Shown here: positions 6,520 to 14,175 of the stretch, in pieces
How positions within the stretch are numbered: the stretch's first letter is position 1
Layout of the letters: each line of letters begins with the position of its first letter
Origin: Nitrospirota bacterium
GTDB taxonomy: Bacteria; Nitrospirota; Nitrospiria; Nitrospirales; Nitrospiraceae
DNA: 14,175 bases
Assembly (NCBI GenBank): GCA_020028595.1
Contig: JAIBHQ010000006.1
Coordinates: 1-14,175 of the forward strand
Reading direction: 5' to 3'
The notes under the pieces: generated by a model
Databases searched by the model: none
Seen by the model: the letters and a program-made list of their open reading frames with translations, nothing else
What the model was told of the DNA's origin: nothing
Program-made: the position numbers and the translations under genes

Positions 6520-7374
6520 TCACGAATAGGGCTTCTCCAGGCGCTTCAGCGCGCGCATCATGGCTGGATCGCTCAACCCCACTTCACTGAGCGCGTCGAT
6601 GATATGGCTGCCCTTGCGGACGGCCAGTTCTTTCGCCCTGGCATACTGCCCTTGATTGAACCGGGCAACCGACGGTTGTCCGTTGACAACCTGGCAGGCC
6701 AGCACCTCTCCGCCCACCTCCAGAATCCCGCCACGAACGATCAGTTCCCGGGCCTGCGCAACCGTGATCTCATGAAGTTGTGCAAATTCATCGATGCCGC
6801 TGGTTTCCACCAATTTCCCGTCCGGCATGATGCACAAGCGTTTAAAGTGTGGCGACCAGTCCTTCCTGAAATCGATGTACTTGATGTCTCCCCCTCTGGC
6901 GATGGCACGATCCAGCCTGGCATAATCGAGTCCAAGATTCTTTTGTTGAAGCTTGGCTTGAAGCTCCGGGGCGAGCGTGCGCTGGAAAACACGCCACGCT
7001 GCATCGTCCAGCGAGAATCCATACGCCCGCCTTAATTGCTCCACCTCCGCATATTGCTCGACATCGAGCACCCAGGTCAGCTTCGGCATCCCGCCCGCGT
7101 GATCGAGCCGGCATGCAAATGCGCCGCGCGTGACCAGCAGCCCTTCGTGCGGATACACATAGACCCCGCCCTGAAGCAAAAGCCGCCGCATGTCTTCGGC
7201 CGGAAGCGAACAGCTTTCAGAAAGAACCCGTGCATGCGTGTCCACATCTTCCGCTTCGGTCATTGCGCACAGCCAGACATTCCCCGGCGGATCGAATTCG
7301 CTGTAATCCTCAATGATGTTATACAGCGCAGGTGGTTTCGCCGCGGCAGGAGCGCGTCTCTTAATTTTGTGCAT
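6520..7374 (-). CDS. hypothetical protein with an internal duplication
   Basis: I do not recognise this 284-residue protein. It has no signal peptide or membrane segment and is probably cytoplasmic. After a basic start (MHKIKRRAPAAAK), two stretches look related. Residues about 61-119 contain LLLQGGVYVYPHEGLL, Cys88, GMP and QYAEVEQL. Residues about 207-255 contain LIVRGGILEVGGEVLA, a Cys, GQP and QYARAKEL. The shared pattern is L-x3-GG-[VI], then E-x-L, Cys, G-x-P, and QYA with a Leu. A third weaker match, AIARGGDIKYID, lies at about 157-168. This suggests a repeated small beta-rich module with a helix after it. It is the last gene of the minus-strand set, 68 nt after the FecR-domain gene, so it may share its function; none can be assigned. 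Confidence 0.75.
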   Translation of the reverse strand: MHKIKRRAPAAAKPPALYNIIEDYSEFDPPGNVWLCAMTEAEDVDTHARVLSESCSLPAEDMRRLLLQGGVYVYPHEGLLVTRGAFACRLDHAGGMPKLTWVLDVEQYAEVEQLRRAYGFSLDDAAWRVFQRTLAPELQAKLQQKNLGLDYARLDRAIARGGDIKYIDFRKDWSPHFKRLCIMPDGKLVETSGIDEFAQLHEITVAQARELIVRGGILEVGGEVLACQVVNGQPSVARFNQGQYARAKELAVRKGSHIIDALSEVGLSDPAMMRALKRLEKPYS

Positions 7375-7442
7375 AGATCACCCGTTTATATTCCGACTGT
7401 CTGAGCCGTGACTTTGCAGAAACAGGCACTCACATCATCGCG

Positions 7443-8273
7443 TTATCGCCGTACCGCTCCGGACGTCACGGCAGGCGGGGTTGTCGGAGGTAACGCGGCC
7501 GGCGGCGCTGCACGCGGGCAGATCCCTCCGGGAGGGCTCCCCGGCGGGCACGCGCGAAGCTCCTCTTCGATTTCCCGGTCGGCCAACTCATTCATGGATG
7601 AGCCGATATCATCCTTCACCTCGGTCTCGGCAATGGCGTGTGTCGCAGCCGAGGGAGCCTTGCCTTTCATCGTTTCCGGTACGCCCGGCGGCTTCCCGGC
7701 TTGCGCAATGGCATAGAAGCCCGGCTCAAGCATCACGAGGCGGCCTCCGGCGACAAAGCTGACCGCTCCACCTGTCCCAATGTTGGCCACGCCGGTTCCC
7801 TGCTCATTGCTCCACACCACGCAGTAGGCCGTATTGGCAATGATGTTCGCCGTTCCTGTTTGAATGACAAACGTGGAGCCCAGCCCGGCAAAGGCACGCC
7901 CCACCAACACCCGTACCGTGCCATGCACGAGTTTCACCGTCATGCGGCGGACATGCTGGTCAGGGGCATGAAGATACTCGGCAATTTCCACACGTGCCTG
8001 CGGCCCCACCGCCAGCATCGTGTCATCCTGGAACAGGGCCTTGGCCTTCGATCGTCCGCCTGTCTCAATGATATCCCCGGAAAAAAATGACTGGCGGACA
8101 GCCAGCGGTGCCGGAACCGGCGACCCCGCATGCATCACGGAAACGACTCCCTGAACTGCGGTGGCAACGCCGATGGTCTCGGGCCCCTGCTGCGCCCACG
8201 CAACCGCGCTGGCGCCCAGGAGCATTCCTTGCACAGCCGCAAGGACTCGCAGGCATAGGATTGGTCGTGTCAC
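7443..8273 (-). CDS. exported FecR-domain protein
   Basis: This 276-residue protein begins with a Sec signal peptide (about 1-27, ending ASAVAWA before QQG) and lacks other membrane segments, so it should be periplasmic. The FecR domain spans about residues 35-165. Characteristic parts are the SGDIIETGG turn (65-73), LFQDDTMLAVGPQARVEIAEY (about 80-100) and KLVHGTVRVLVGR (114-126). Unlike classical FecR it has no cytoplasmic anti-sigma segment and no sigma factor gene nearby. It is therefore more likely a structural or ligand-binding beta-repeat protein. The C-terminus (about 245-276) is Pro/Ala-rich with two Cys (CPPGSPPGGIC). It starts at a GTG, 1 nt after the stop codon of the TPR/barrel gene, with GGAAGG as ribosome-binding site. 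That spacing implies translational coupling with the TPR/barrel gene. Confidence 0.88.
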   Translation of the reverse strand: MTRPILCLRVLAAVQGMLLGASAVAWAQQGPETIGVATAVQGVVSVMHAGSPVPAPLAVRQSFFSGDIIETGGRSKAKALFQDDTMLAVGPQARVEIAEYLHAPDQHVRRMTVKLVHGTVRVLVGRAFAGLGSTFVIQTGTANIIANTAYCVVWSNEQGTGVANIGTGGAVSFVAGGRLVMLEPGFYAIAQAGKPPGVPETMKGKAPSAATHAIAETEVKDDIGSSMNELADREIEEELRACPPGSPPGGICPRAAPPAALPPTTPPAVTSGAVRR

Positions 8274-8274
8274 G

Positions 8275-9960
8275 CTAAAACCTTCCCGTGATGATCAGCG
8301 AAAAGACGCTGCGGTTATAGTCGAACGACGGTACATTGGATTGATCCCGCGTGTACGCATACTGAAGCGAGCCGGACAGCCACTCCGTGAAGTCCCGGCC
8401 CAGGGTCCCCGTAAACGTGTAGATATGATCCTGCCGCTTGAGGGTTGTGATATCGCCCGCAAGACCTTCAGCAAACGAGTTGGGGTTCGCGTAGATCTGC
8501 CGATAGTAATTAAAGTCGAGATCGATCTTGTAGGTCAGGACCGCAGGCAAGCCGATACCGGCTGAGAAGCGATGCCCGCTGTACGCCCAATCCGCATTGG
8601 TCTGATTGCCAATAACTGCAAAGGAAGGCGAGCCCCCTCCGGTCCGGTCCGTATCGAAAGTGTATCCCAGTCTGAAATTGCCCGTGTTATCGGCAAAGAG
8701 AACGTATTGCGTGGCCCCGGCAAGCCAGTTTTTTCCATCCCGAAGGGAGTTGCTGGTGAAGCGGTCGTCCTGGAAATCCTTGTTCTGATACCGGAACTGC
8801 GCCTGCGTGAACGCGTGATAGCCTTCCGACAGCGTAAACATCGGCTGGAACGAGTGTGCAATCAGAAAGGGATCCCGTCCGACCTTGATGTAGTCGAACA
8901 TGTATTGCACGCGTGTCTGAAACGTGCCGAACTGACGCTGTAAAAACACGGCCGGGGTGTGGTTTTCAACGTCGAATCCGCTCAAGGTCTGGTGATAGCT
9001 CTGGTAGATCGCGTAGTTCACACCACCCAGCCAGGTTTCCGTCTGGATCGGCCTGTATTCCGCCCGACCAAACATTGCCACGCGGAAATCATGTTTTTGA
9101 GATATGCCGCTGCCGGGCGCAGGCGACGTCCCCAATGGGGTGAGCACCACGTTGCTGTCATATTGCCCCATGACTGTCGCACTGAGATCCCACCGCTTCG
9201 GGCCTTTCTCACTCTCGCCGCCCGCCTGTTCAAGAAAGAGCCGGGACGACTTGACCAGTTCGGAGTCCGGCTCGCCGGTGGCGAGCACCGCATTGAACTC
9301 TTCCCGGGCTTCATCCACAAGGCCGCGCTGGAAATAGGCAATCCCGCTGTAATAATGGCTCGGGGCGGCTAGATCATTGCTCAACGTTCTGGCCCGGAGG
9401 AACCGGCCCGGCGACAGATCAAACGCCCCTTTTTGGTGATACGTAAGCCCCTGGTAGTAGAACACCAGGGGATCTGAGGGAAGGTGTTTTTCGGCGTTAT
9501 CGAGACTGGCGAGCGCCTCGGTATACTGTCCCCGGCTGTATTGCGCCATGCCGAGGCCGAGCCACGCGCGCCCGTCATCCTGATTTTTGTACAACAGCTT
9601 CTGGAAGATGTCCTGGGCGGCTTCCGGACGTTTCAACCGAATCAGCGTCTGTCCCAGGTAGAAACTCGCGCGGCTGTCCCCAGGATTCGCCTCCAAGGCG
9701 GCCTGGAACAGCCGTTCGGCGTCGCTGTATTGCCCGCTGCTGAATCGGATGAGTCCTTTGGCGATGCTGAGGTCGTAGGCCTGGGGGTCAATCGGTGTCT
9801 GCGCAGTCGCCGGGGATATGCACAAAATCAGGCAGGCACACACCCACGAGATCCTCAGCACCCTGAGAAGGCTGGGGCGGATCGCGCCGGCACCGGCTCG
9901 TCCTGTCGGGGCAAAGATATCAGGCACTCGGTCGTCGTGGGTGGTCGGGCAGTCCATCAC
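8275..9960 (-). CDS. TPR-repeat outer-membrane beta-barrel protein
   Basis: This 561-residue protein has a long basic start and then a signal sequence (about 31-54, cut near ATAQ). TPR-like helical repeats (about 60-245) follow, e.g. GQYSDAERLFQAALEANPGD, QTLIRLKRPEAAQDIFQKLL, GQYTEALASLDNAEKHLPSD and GLVDEAREEFNAVL. From about 255 the sequence changes to alternating beta-strands rich in aromatic residues, opening with SATVMGQYDSNV and closing with LIITGRF. A terminal Phe is typical of substrates of the BAM machinery. A TPR plus C-terminal barrel arrangement is known from secretion and surface-assembly proteins such as PelB and Slam; which one this resembles functionally is not clear. It starts 6 nt after the cyclase stop codon and is followed 1 nt later by the FecR gene. 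No clear ribosome-binding site is visible, consistent with coupled translation. Confidence 0.88.
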   Translation of the reverse strand: MMDCPTTHDDRVPDIFAPTGRAGAGAIRPSLLRVLRISWVCACLILCISPATAQTPIDPQAYDLSIAKGLIRFSSGQYSDAERLFQAALEANPGDSRASFYLGQTLIRLKRPEAAQDIFQKLLYKNQDDGRAWLGLGMAQYSRGQYTEALASLDNAEKHLPSDPLVFYYQGLTYHQKGAFDLSPGRFLRARTLSNDLAAPSHYYSGIAYFQRGLVDEAREEFNAVLATGEPDSELVKSSRLFLEQAGGESEKGPKRWDLSATVMGQYDSNVVLTPLGTSPAPGSGISQKHDFRVAMFGRAEYRPIQTETWLGGVNYAIYQSYHQTLSGFDVENHTPAVFLQRQFGTFQTRVQYMFDYIKVGRDPFLIAHSFQPMFTLSEGYHAFTQAQFRYQNKDFQDDRFTSNSLRDGKNWLAGATQYVLFADNTGNFRLGYTFDTDRTGGGSPSFAVIGNQTNADWAYSGHRFSAGIGLPAVLTYKIDLDFNYYRQIYANPNSFAEGLAGDITTLKRQDHIYTFTGTLGRDFTEWLSGSLQYAYTRDQSNVPSFDYNRSVFSLIITGRF

Positions 9961-9966
9961 GGCCGG

Positions 9967-12123
9967 TCATTTATCGGCCATCTCGATCACTTCGGCAGTC
10001 TCCGCATCCTCGGTGACCACCGACGGCTCTCCATGCTGGAGGGACGCGAGGCCGTATATCCCGACCGGTTCCGCCTTCCCCTTGACCTTCACGGTCGCCA
10101 GCCGTCGCAGCTCGACACGCCCCATGTTGCCGAACTCGTCCCGGACACGGCCGGCTTCAAGCAAGGGCTTCAGCCGTCTGGCCGTATTCTCCGTGATCAC
10201 GACAGAAACGCTGAATTTTCGCGTCAACCCCTCGGCCCGTGCGGCCAGGTTCACATGGTCGCCGATCATGGTGTAATCCATTTTCTTGCCCTCGGCGCCG
10301 ATGTTGCCGACCAGCACTTCGCCGGTGTTGATCCCGATTCCGCTATCGAGCACCGGCAGCCCACGGGCTTTCCATTCTTCTTTCAGCTCCTCCAGACGCC
10401 GGCGCATGTGCATGGCACACTTGAGCGCCAGTTCGACGTGATTGGGCTGATCGACGGGTGCCCCCCAGAAGGCCACCACTGCGTCTCCGATGAATTTGTC
10501 CAGCGTGCCGTTCCAGTGAAACACCACCTCGGTCATGGCCGTCAGATACTCATTGAGCAACGGCACGATTTGTTCGGGCGGATGCTGCTCGCACAGCGTG
10601 GTGAACCCCTTGACGTCCGAGAACAGCATGGTCAGTTCCTTGCGCTGGCCACCGAGTTTGGCTTTGGCCGGATCTTTGATCAGCTCCTCGACAATGCGCG
10701 GGTTGACGTAACTGGAGAACATGGCGCGCACTTCCTTGGCCTGTTTCTCCTCCGTCATAAAACGCAGGACCGTGACCGCAACGAACACCACCATGATCGT
10801 GAACAAGGGATAGACGACGGCAAGCAGAAATCCCTGGTGCGTGAATAGATACTGCGCGACCGCGGCATATCCGAAAAAGACGCCGGCAGCCAGCGTCGCG
10901 CCAGGTAACGCGTGCATCTTCGGAAGATACGCGCCCAATCCGAATCCAAAGAGCAGAATCAGCACCAGATCGATCGGCTTGTCGTAGACGCTTTGCTCAA
11001 GAAACTGCTGCGAGATGATGTTCTCCGCCACCGTCGCGTTCTTTTCCACACCGGGGAAGTTGGCCGAAAACGGCGTGCTCTTCTGGTCGTAGGTTCCCAG
11101 GGCCGCCGTGCCGACGAACACCGCCTTGTTGGCAAAGGCGTCCGGTCCCACGCGACCATGGATGACATCCGTCGCCGAGACATACCGGAAGCTCTGCTCT
11201 TTCCCCACATAATTGATCAGCATCCGGGCCTTTTGATCAGTGGGAATCAGGATCTTGTCGAGACGCACCCCCTCGCCAAGCGTCAACGACATATGGTCCC
11301 GCGGAATGCCGAGATAGATCCGGGCGACTTCGAGACCCAGCGAGGGATAGTAGTCCCGGTCATCTCCATATCGCACGGCCAGATACTCGTAGCGCGTCAC
11401 CCCGTCACGATCGGGAATGGTATAGACATGCCCCAGGCTGGCTGCCGCACCGGCGAACTGGCGAAGGGGCGGCACGGCGCTGGTGGCGCACTGGGGCTCC
11501 AGGGCGGCCCCGCTGCTGGCATGCTTGACCATCATGAACAGGGTGCGGGTGATGTAGCTTGGCGGGGTCCTCTCGACTGGCTGGCAGGAATCCGAGACAG
11601 GCACGACAAGCGGCAGCGCCAGGACCACGTTGCCCGCCTTTCCGACACTCCGTTCAAACAGCGCGTCCGTGTCGGATTCTTTCAGCTTCTGATCGAGCAA
11701 CCCCTGAACGGCCTTGGGCGCTCCCGCCGCCTGCGCTTTCGCACGAACATCCTGGAGACCTCGTTTCAGCTCCGTGATCTCCGGCTCTGAATAGATCACG
11801 TCGAGCCCGATGACCTTGGCGCCGCCGTTCGCAATACCCTCCACCAACCGCGCCTGTGTCGTCCGCGACCATGGCCACCGCCCGATTTCCCTGATGCTCT
11901 GCTCATCAACCGTCACGATGACGACATCCGGCGCGGCAGGTCGTGGCCCCCGGAACACTTTGAATCGAAAATCGATCGTGGCGTTTTCGATTCTCCGGAA
12001 CGGGGCCACGAGCGCGTCAGGCTCGATCAACGCCAGCAGTCCAACCGCCAGCGTAATGGCGCCCGCAAGAAAGAATCCAAGCTGTTGAATATTTCTTGTT
12101 CTACCGAGCCAGACGCGTGCCAT
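9967..12123 (-). CDS. CHASE2-domain membrane adenylate cyclase (class III), second copy
   Basis: This is a 718-residue protein with the same architecture as the cyclase at 4425-6491. It has one N-terminal membrane helix (about 14-34), an extracytoplasmic CHASE2 domain (about 38-385, with GRWPWSRTTQARLV and ARMLINYVG), about three membrane helices (383-455) and a cytoplasmic cyclase domain (about 490-695). Metal ligands are Asp503 (LFSDVKGFT) and Asp547 (FIGDAVVAFWG). Lys543 and Asp616 (MDYTMIG) select ATP. Asn625 and Arg629 (HVNLAARAEG) complete the site, so it should be active. The frame is open to a TTG at 12168. I chose the ATG at 12123 because AAGGA lies about 10 nt upstream of it and none precedes the TTG. 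Six nt separate it from the TPR/barrel gene, which places the two in one operon. Confidence 0.92.
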   Translation of the reverse strand: MARVWLGRTRNIQQLGFFLAGAITLAVGLLALIEPDALVAPFRRIENATIDFRFKVFRGPRPAAPDVVIVTVDEQSIREIGRWPWSRTTQARLVEGIANGGAKVIGLDVIYSEPEITELKRGLQDVRAKAQAAGAPKAVQGLLDQKLKESDTDALFERSVGKAGNVVLALPLVVPVSDSCQPVERTPPSYITRTLFMMVKHASSGAALEPQCATSAVPPLRQFAGAAASLGHVYTIPDRDGVTRYEYLAVRYGDDRDYYPSLGLEVARIYLGIPRDHMSLTLGEGVRLDKILIPTDQKARMLINYVGKEQSFRYVSATDVIHGRVGPDAFANKAVFVGTAALGTYDQKSTPFSANFPGVEKNATVAENIISQQFLEQSVYDKPIDLVLILLFGFGLGAYLPKMHALPGATLAAGVFFGYAAVAQYLFTHQGFLLAVVYPLFTIMVVFVAVTVLRFMTEEKQAKEVRAMFSSYVNPRIVEELIKDPAKAKLGGQRKELTMLFSDVKGFTTLCEQHPPEQIVPLLNEYLTAMTEVVFHWNGTLDKFIGDAVVAFWGAPVDQPNHVELALKCAMHMRRRLEELKEEWKARGLPVLDSGIGINTGEVLVGNIGAEGKKMDYTMIGDHVNLAARAEGLTRKFSVSVVITENTARRLKPLLEAGRVRDEFGNMGRVELRRLATVKVKGKAEPVGIYGLASLQHGEPSVVTEDAETAEVIEMADK

Positions 12124-12211
12124 TCTCAGCCGATCCTTCCACGTGTCAGCGTGCTGATCCTGCCGCAATCGAGCATTCGACTGGGAACCGGCACCGCTGA
12201 CGGGTACGGAA

Positions 12212-12241
12212 AATGTAGAAGCGAGCGGGAGCGCCGATCAA
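12212..12241 (-). promoter_or_regulatory. possible internal promoter upstream of the second CHASE2 cyclase
   Basis: On the minus strand TTGATC (12241-12236) and TACATT (12217-12212) are separated by 18 nt. They sit in the 129-nt gap between the double-FHA gene and the cyclase ATG, the largest gap in this gene set. It would let the cyclase, TPR/barrel, FecR and last gene be expressed apart from the kinase. The match is moderate. Confidence 0.35.
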
Positions 12242-12252
12242 AAACAAGCTGG

Positions 12253-12990
12253 TTACGAGGCCGGATGCCTGAGATAGAAATACATTTTGACGCCGGCGAC
12301 CTCGATGAGATCCCCGTCCTTGAGATCGCCACGGCCCTGAATCGGAGCACCGTTCAAAAGAATTTTCTTGCTCTCCTCCGACAGGCTGATGACATAGGCC
12401 GTCTCGTTGCGACTGATCAGCGCGGCAACCTTCGGCGCAAACCAGCCGGTCAGTTTGACCACCGCCGCATCCTGCGAACCGACGATAGATACGCGGGCAG
12501 GCAGTTTATATTCGTTCTTGTCGGTTTGCCCCGCCACCACGAGTAGAATGCCTATCTTCCCTCCTGGCAGGGCGTCATCCGCTGCCTCTGCTGACTGTTT
12601 CGATCTTTTCGTGTCAATTTTCATGTCGGACGGAGGAGGTGCCAGCACGGTCTTGTCTCCGTCCAGCACGATGGGCGAAGCCGGCTTGGGCTTTGCCGTT
12701 GCCGTCTCGTCCTCGTAAATCAGTACATGCTTGCCGACTCGAATCTGATCGCCAGACTTCAACCGCTGTTTTTGAATCTTCGCGTCATTCACGAACGTCC
12801 CGTTTGTGCTCCCGGTATCTTCGACAAAATAGGTTCCATTCTCTTCCACCACCCGCGCGTGGTGGCCGGACACCGCCAAATTATCGATGACCACGTCGTT
12901 ATCCATCTTGCGCCCGATGGTGATCAGCGGCTTGGCCAGGGGGATATCCTTCAGCACCATCCCGCTAAATTTTAACAGCAGCTTCGGCAT
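12253..12990 (-). CDS. double FHA-domain protein
   Basis: This is a 245-residue cytoplasmic protein with two FHA folds and no membrane segment. The N-terminal FHA (about 1-95) is complete. It has TIGRKMDNDVVIDN (24-37), SGHHARV (41-47) and DTGSTNGTFVN (58-68), so the conserved Arg27, Ser41, His44 and Asn63 needed for phosphothreonine binding are present. A charged linker (about 95-140) leads to a second FHA-like domain (about 145-242), where SIVGSQDAAVVKLTGWF and KKILLNGAPIQG keep the framework. The conserved Arg and Ser-x-x-His are missing there, so it probably does not bind phosphopeptides in the usual way. Its first FHA domain closely resembles the one at the start of the adjacent kinase (MPKLLLKF against MPKILLKY), so the two arose by duplication. 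It lies 9 nt after the kinase gene, with ribosome-binding site AGAGGAA. It is a likely reader or substrate of that kinase. Confidence 0.92.
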   Translation of the reverse strand: MPKLLLKFSGMVLKDIPLAKPLITIGRKMDNDVVIDNLAVSGHHARVVEENGTYFVEDTGSTNGTFVNDAKIQKQRLKSGDQIRVGKHVLIYEDETATAKPKPASPIVLDGDKTVLAPPPSDMKIDTKRSKQSAEAADDALPGGKIGILLVVAGQTDKNEYKLPARVSIVGSQDAAVVKLTGWFAPKVAALISRNETAYVISLSEESKKILLNGAPIQGRGDLKDGDLIEVAGVKMYFYLRHPAS

Positions 12991-12999
12991 CGATTCCTC

Positions 13000-14154
13000 T
13001 TAGCTCAGCAAACTCCGCATCGCGGCACGAAGGTCGTTCGCCATCTGACCTCCCTGCTGGTACCGCTGAGCCACATCCCGCTGCAAGGCACGCAGGGCAA
13101 TCGCATCAACTGCAGCCGGCACCTCTGGACGGAGCGTCGAGGGGGGCGCGGGTTGATGCGTTTCATGCAGATGGATCATATCGGAAATACTCTTGGCCTG
13201 AAACGGCCGGACACCGGTCAGGAGCTCGTAAAAAACCACTCCAAGCGAAAAGATATCCGAGCGCCCATCGACTTTCGCACCGGCCAGCTGCTCGGGTGAC
13301 ATGTAATTCGGCGTACCCAGCACCGTGCCCGTCCGCGTGAGCGAGGCGTCCATCCGCCTGGCCACTCCGAAGTCGGTCACCTTGATGTCACCGGTCGACA
13401 AAATCATGATATTTTCAGGTTTGATGTCCCGATGCACCACGTTTTTCGCGTGCGCATAGGCCATCGCCTCGGCTACGAAAGCGGCAATCTCTGCCGCGCG
13501 CTTCACGGCAACAGTGCCACGCTTGGCGCAAAATTCCCTGAGTGTGATGCCGTCCAGCAGCTCCATGGCAAAATAGGCTGTGCCCTGCTCCTCGCCCGCA
13601 TCGTAGACCTTCACGATGGTCGGATGGGCCAACTGCTTGGCCGATTCGGCTTCACGGAAAAATCGTTTTTTATCGTCGGCGAGCTCTTCGGAATCACCCA
13701 TCGAGAGCTTGAGGGTTTTGACCGCGACGTTCCGGTGCCCAACGGTATCCCTTCCGAGATAGACCGTCCCCATTGCGCCATGGCCCAGTTCCTTGACCAA
13801 TTCATAGCGGCCAAATCGCTGTGCGGCACCATCCTCTGGGGCAGGTGCCGGTGATGCGGCAACTGCGGCATCGTCCTGAAATGCCACGAGATGCTTGCCG
13901 ATCATGATCTGATCGCCATACTTCAGCGTATGCTGCGCGACTTTCTCACCGTTGAGAAAGATGCCGTTGGTGCTTCCCGTGTCCTGGATCACAAAGGTAT
14001 CGTTCAGCCTGGCAATCCTCGCATGGTGGCTGGATACGGCAAGATTATCGATGACCAGATCGTTATCTTCTTTCCGACCGATGGTCACAACCACATCGGT
14101 CAATGTGATCTCCTTGACGACTTTGTCATTATACTTCAGCAAGATCTTGGGCAT
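13000..14154 (-). CDS. FHA-domain Ser/Thr protein kinase (PknB-like)
   Basis: This 384-residue soluble protein has an FHA domain at the N-terminus and a Hanks-type kinase at the C-terminus, with no membrane segment. FHA (about 1-95): TIGRKEDNDLVIDN (24-37), SSHHARI (41-47), DTGSTNGIFLNG (58-69). A short Ala/Pro linker follows. Kinase (about 116-384): Gly loop GHGAMGTVYLG (124-134), catalytic Lys146 in VAVKTLK, HRDIKPEN (241-248) with catalytic Asp243, DFG (261-263) and GTPNYMSPEQ (280-289). All invariant residues are present. The threonines in the activation loop (SLTRTGTVLGT, 271-281) are probable autophosphorylation sites that could bind its own or the neighbouring FHA domain. It is the first complete gene of the minus-strand set. 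Its promoter lies outside the window and no strong ribosome-binding site is visible. Confidence 0.95.
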   Translation of the reverse strand: MPKILLKYNDKVVKEITLTDVVVTIGRKEDNDLVIDNLAVSSHHARIARLNDTFVIQDTGSTNGIFLNGEKVAQHTLKYGDQIMIGKHLVAFQDDAAVAASPAPAPEDGAAQRFGRYELVKELGHGAMGTVYLGRDTVGHRNVAVKTLKLSMGDSEELADDKKRFFREAESAKQLAHPTIVKVYDAGEEQGTAYFAMELLDGITLREFCAKRGTVAVKRAAEIAAFVAEAMAYAHAKNVVHRDIKPENIMILSTGDIKVTDFGVARRMDASLTRTGTVLGTPNYMSPEQLAGAKVDGRSDIFSLGVVFYELLTGVRPFQAKSISDMIHLHETHQPAPPSTLRPEVPAAVDAIALRALQRDVAQRYQQGGQMANDLRAAMRSLLS

Positions 14155-14175
14155 AGTGACCGGTCCCGCGCCCGC

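Noticed and set aside
9484..10848. 454-residue plus-strand open frame over the TPR/barrel and second cyclase genes
   Set aside because: It is antisense to the catalytic domain of the cyclase and the TPR region, both supported by motifs, and has no recognisable domain of its own.
10912..11790. 292-residue plus-strand open frame antisense to the CHASE2 domain
   Set aside because: Same reason: the minus-strand frame encodes a recognisable sensor domain, and this one has no family features.
9967..12168. TTG start at 12168 for the second CHASE2 cyclase
   Set aside because: No ribosome-binding site precedes it, whereas the ATG at 12123 has AAGGA at usable spacing and still leaves a cytoplasmic N-terminus before the first membrane helix. 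The longer form cannot be fully excluded.

Overview
The window looks like chromosomal DNA of a GC-rich Gram-negative bacterium. The mix of housekeeping tRNA genes with Ser/Thr kinase, FHA, CHASE2-cyclase and FecR genes resembles Nitrospira (Nitrospirota). That assignment is inferred from gene content and composition, because no marker gene here settles it.

Layout. Positions 2-181 hold the 3' end of a formylglycine-generating-enzyme-like (SUMF1) gene. It converges on a small rhodanese gene (272-658, minus), with two hairpins between them. serS (796-2070, plus) follows, then a tRNA locus: tRNA-Ser(UGA), tRNA-Ser(GCU) and tRNA-Arg(ACG). Next, on the plus strand, come two short Pro/Lys-rich putative lipoproteins and a CHASE2 adenylate cyclase (3350-6491). 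The rest (14154 down to 6520) reads on the minus strand as one closely packed gene set: FHA-Ser/Thr kinase, double-FHA protein, a second CHASE2 adenylate cyclase, a TPR/outer-membrane beta-barrel protein, an exported FecR-domain protein and an unrecognised protein.

The most unusual part is the tRNA locus. Each tRNA-Ser gene is followed by a 127-bp repeat. Each repeat ends in a near-exact copy of the last 23 nt (T-loop to CCA) of the tRNA gene just upstream, and begins with an inverted T-arm-like copy. The two repeats differ at 11 positions. Three of these exactly mirror the differences between the two tRNAs. Most of the others lie in predicted loops or keep base pairing. Each copy can fold into a closing stem plus three hairpins, like a cloverleaf. 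The second copy runs into a chain of six abutting or overlapping inverted repeats (2987-3112). tRNA-Arg is followed by a degenerate copy of its own 3' half. Together these suggest a tRNA-3'-end-associated palindromic element or structured RNA family, loosely comparable to the rtT repeats of the E. coli tyrT operon.

How the signalling genes may work together (inference): the FHA-kinase phosphorylates targets read by FHA domains, the CHASE2 cyclases turn an extracytoplasmic cue into cAMP, and the TPR-barrel and FecR proteins form the envelope end of the system.
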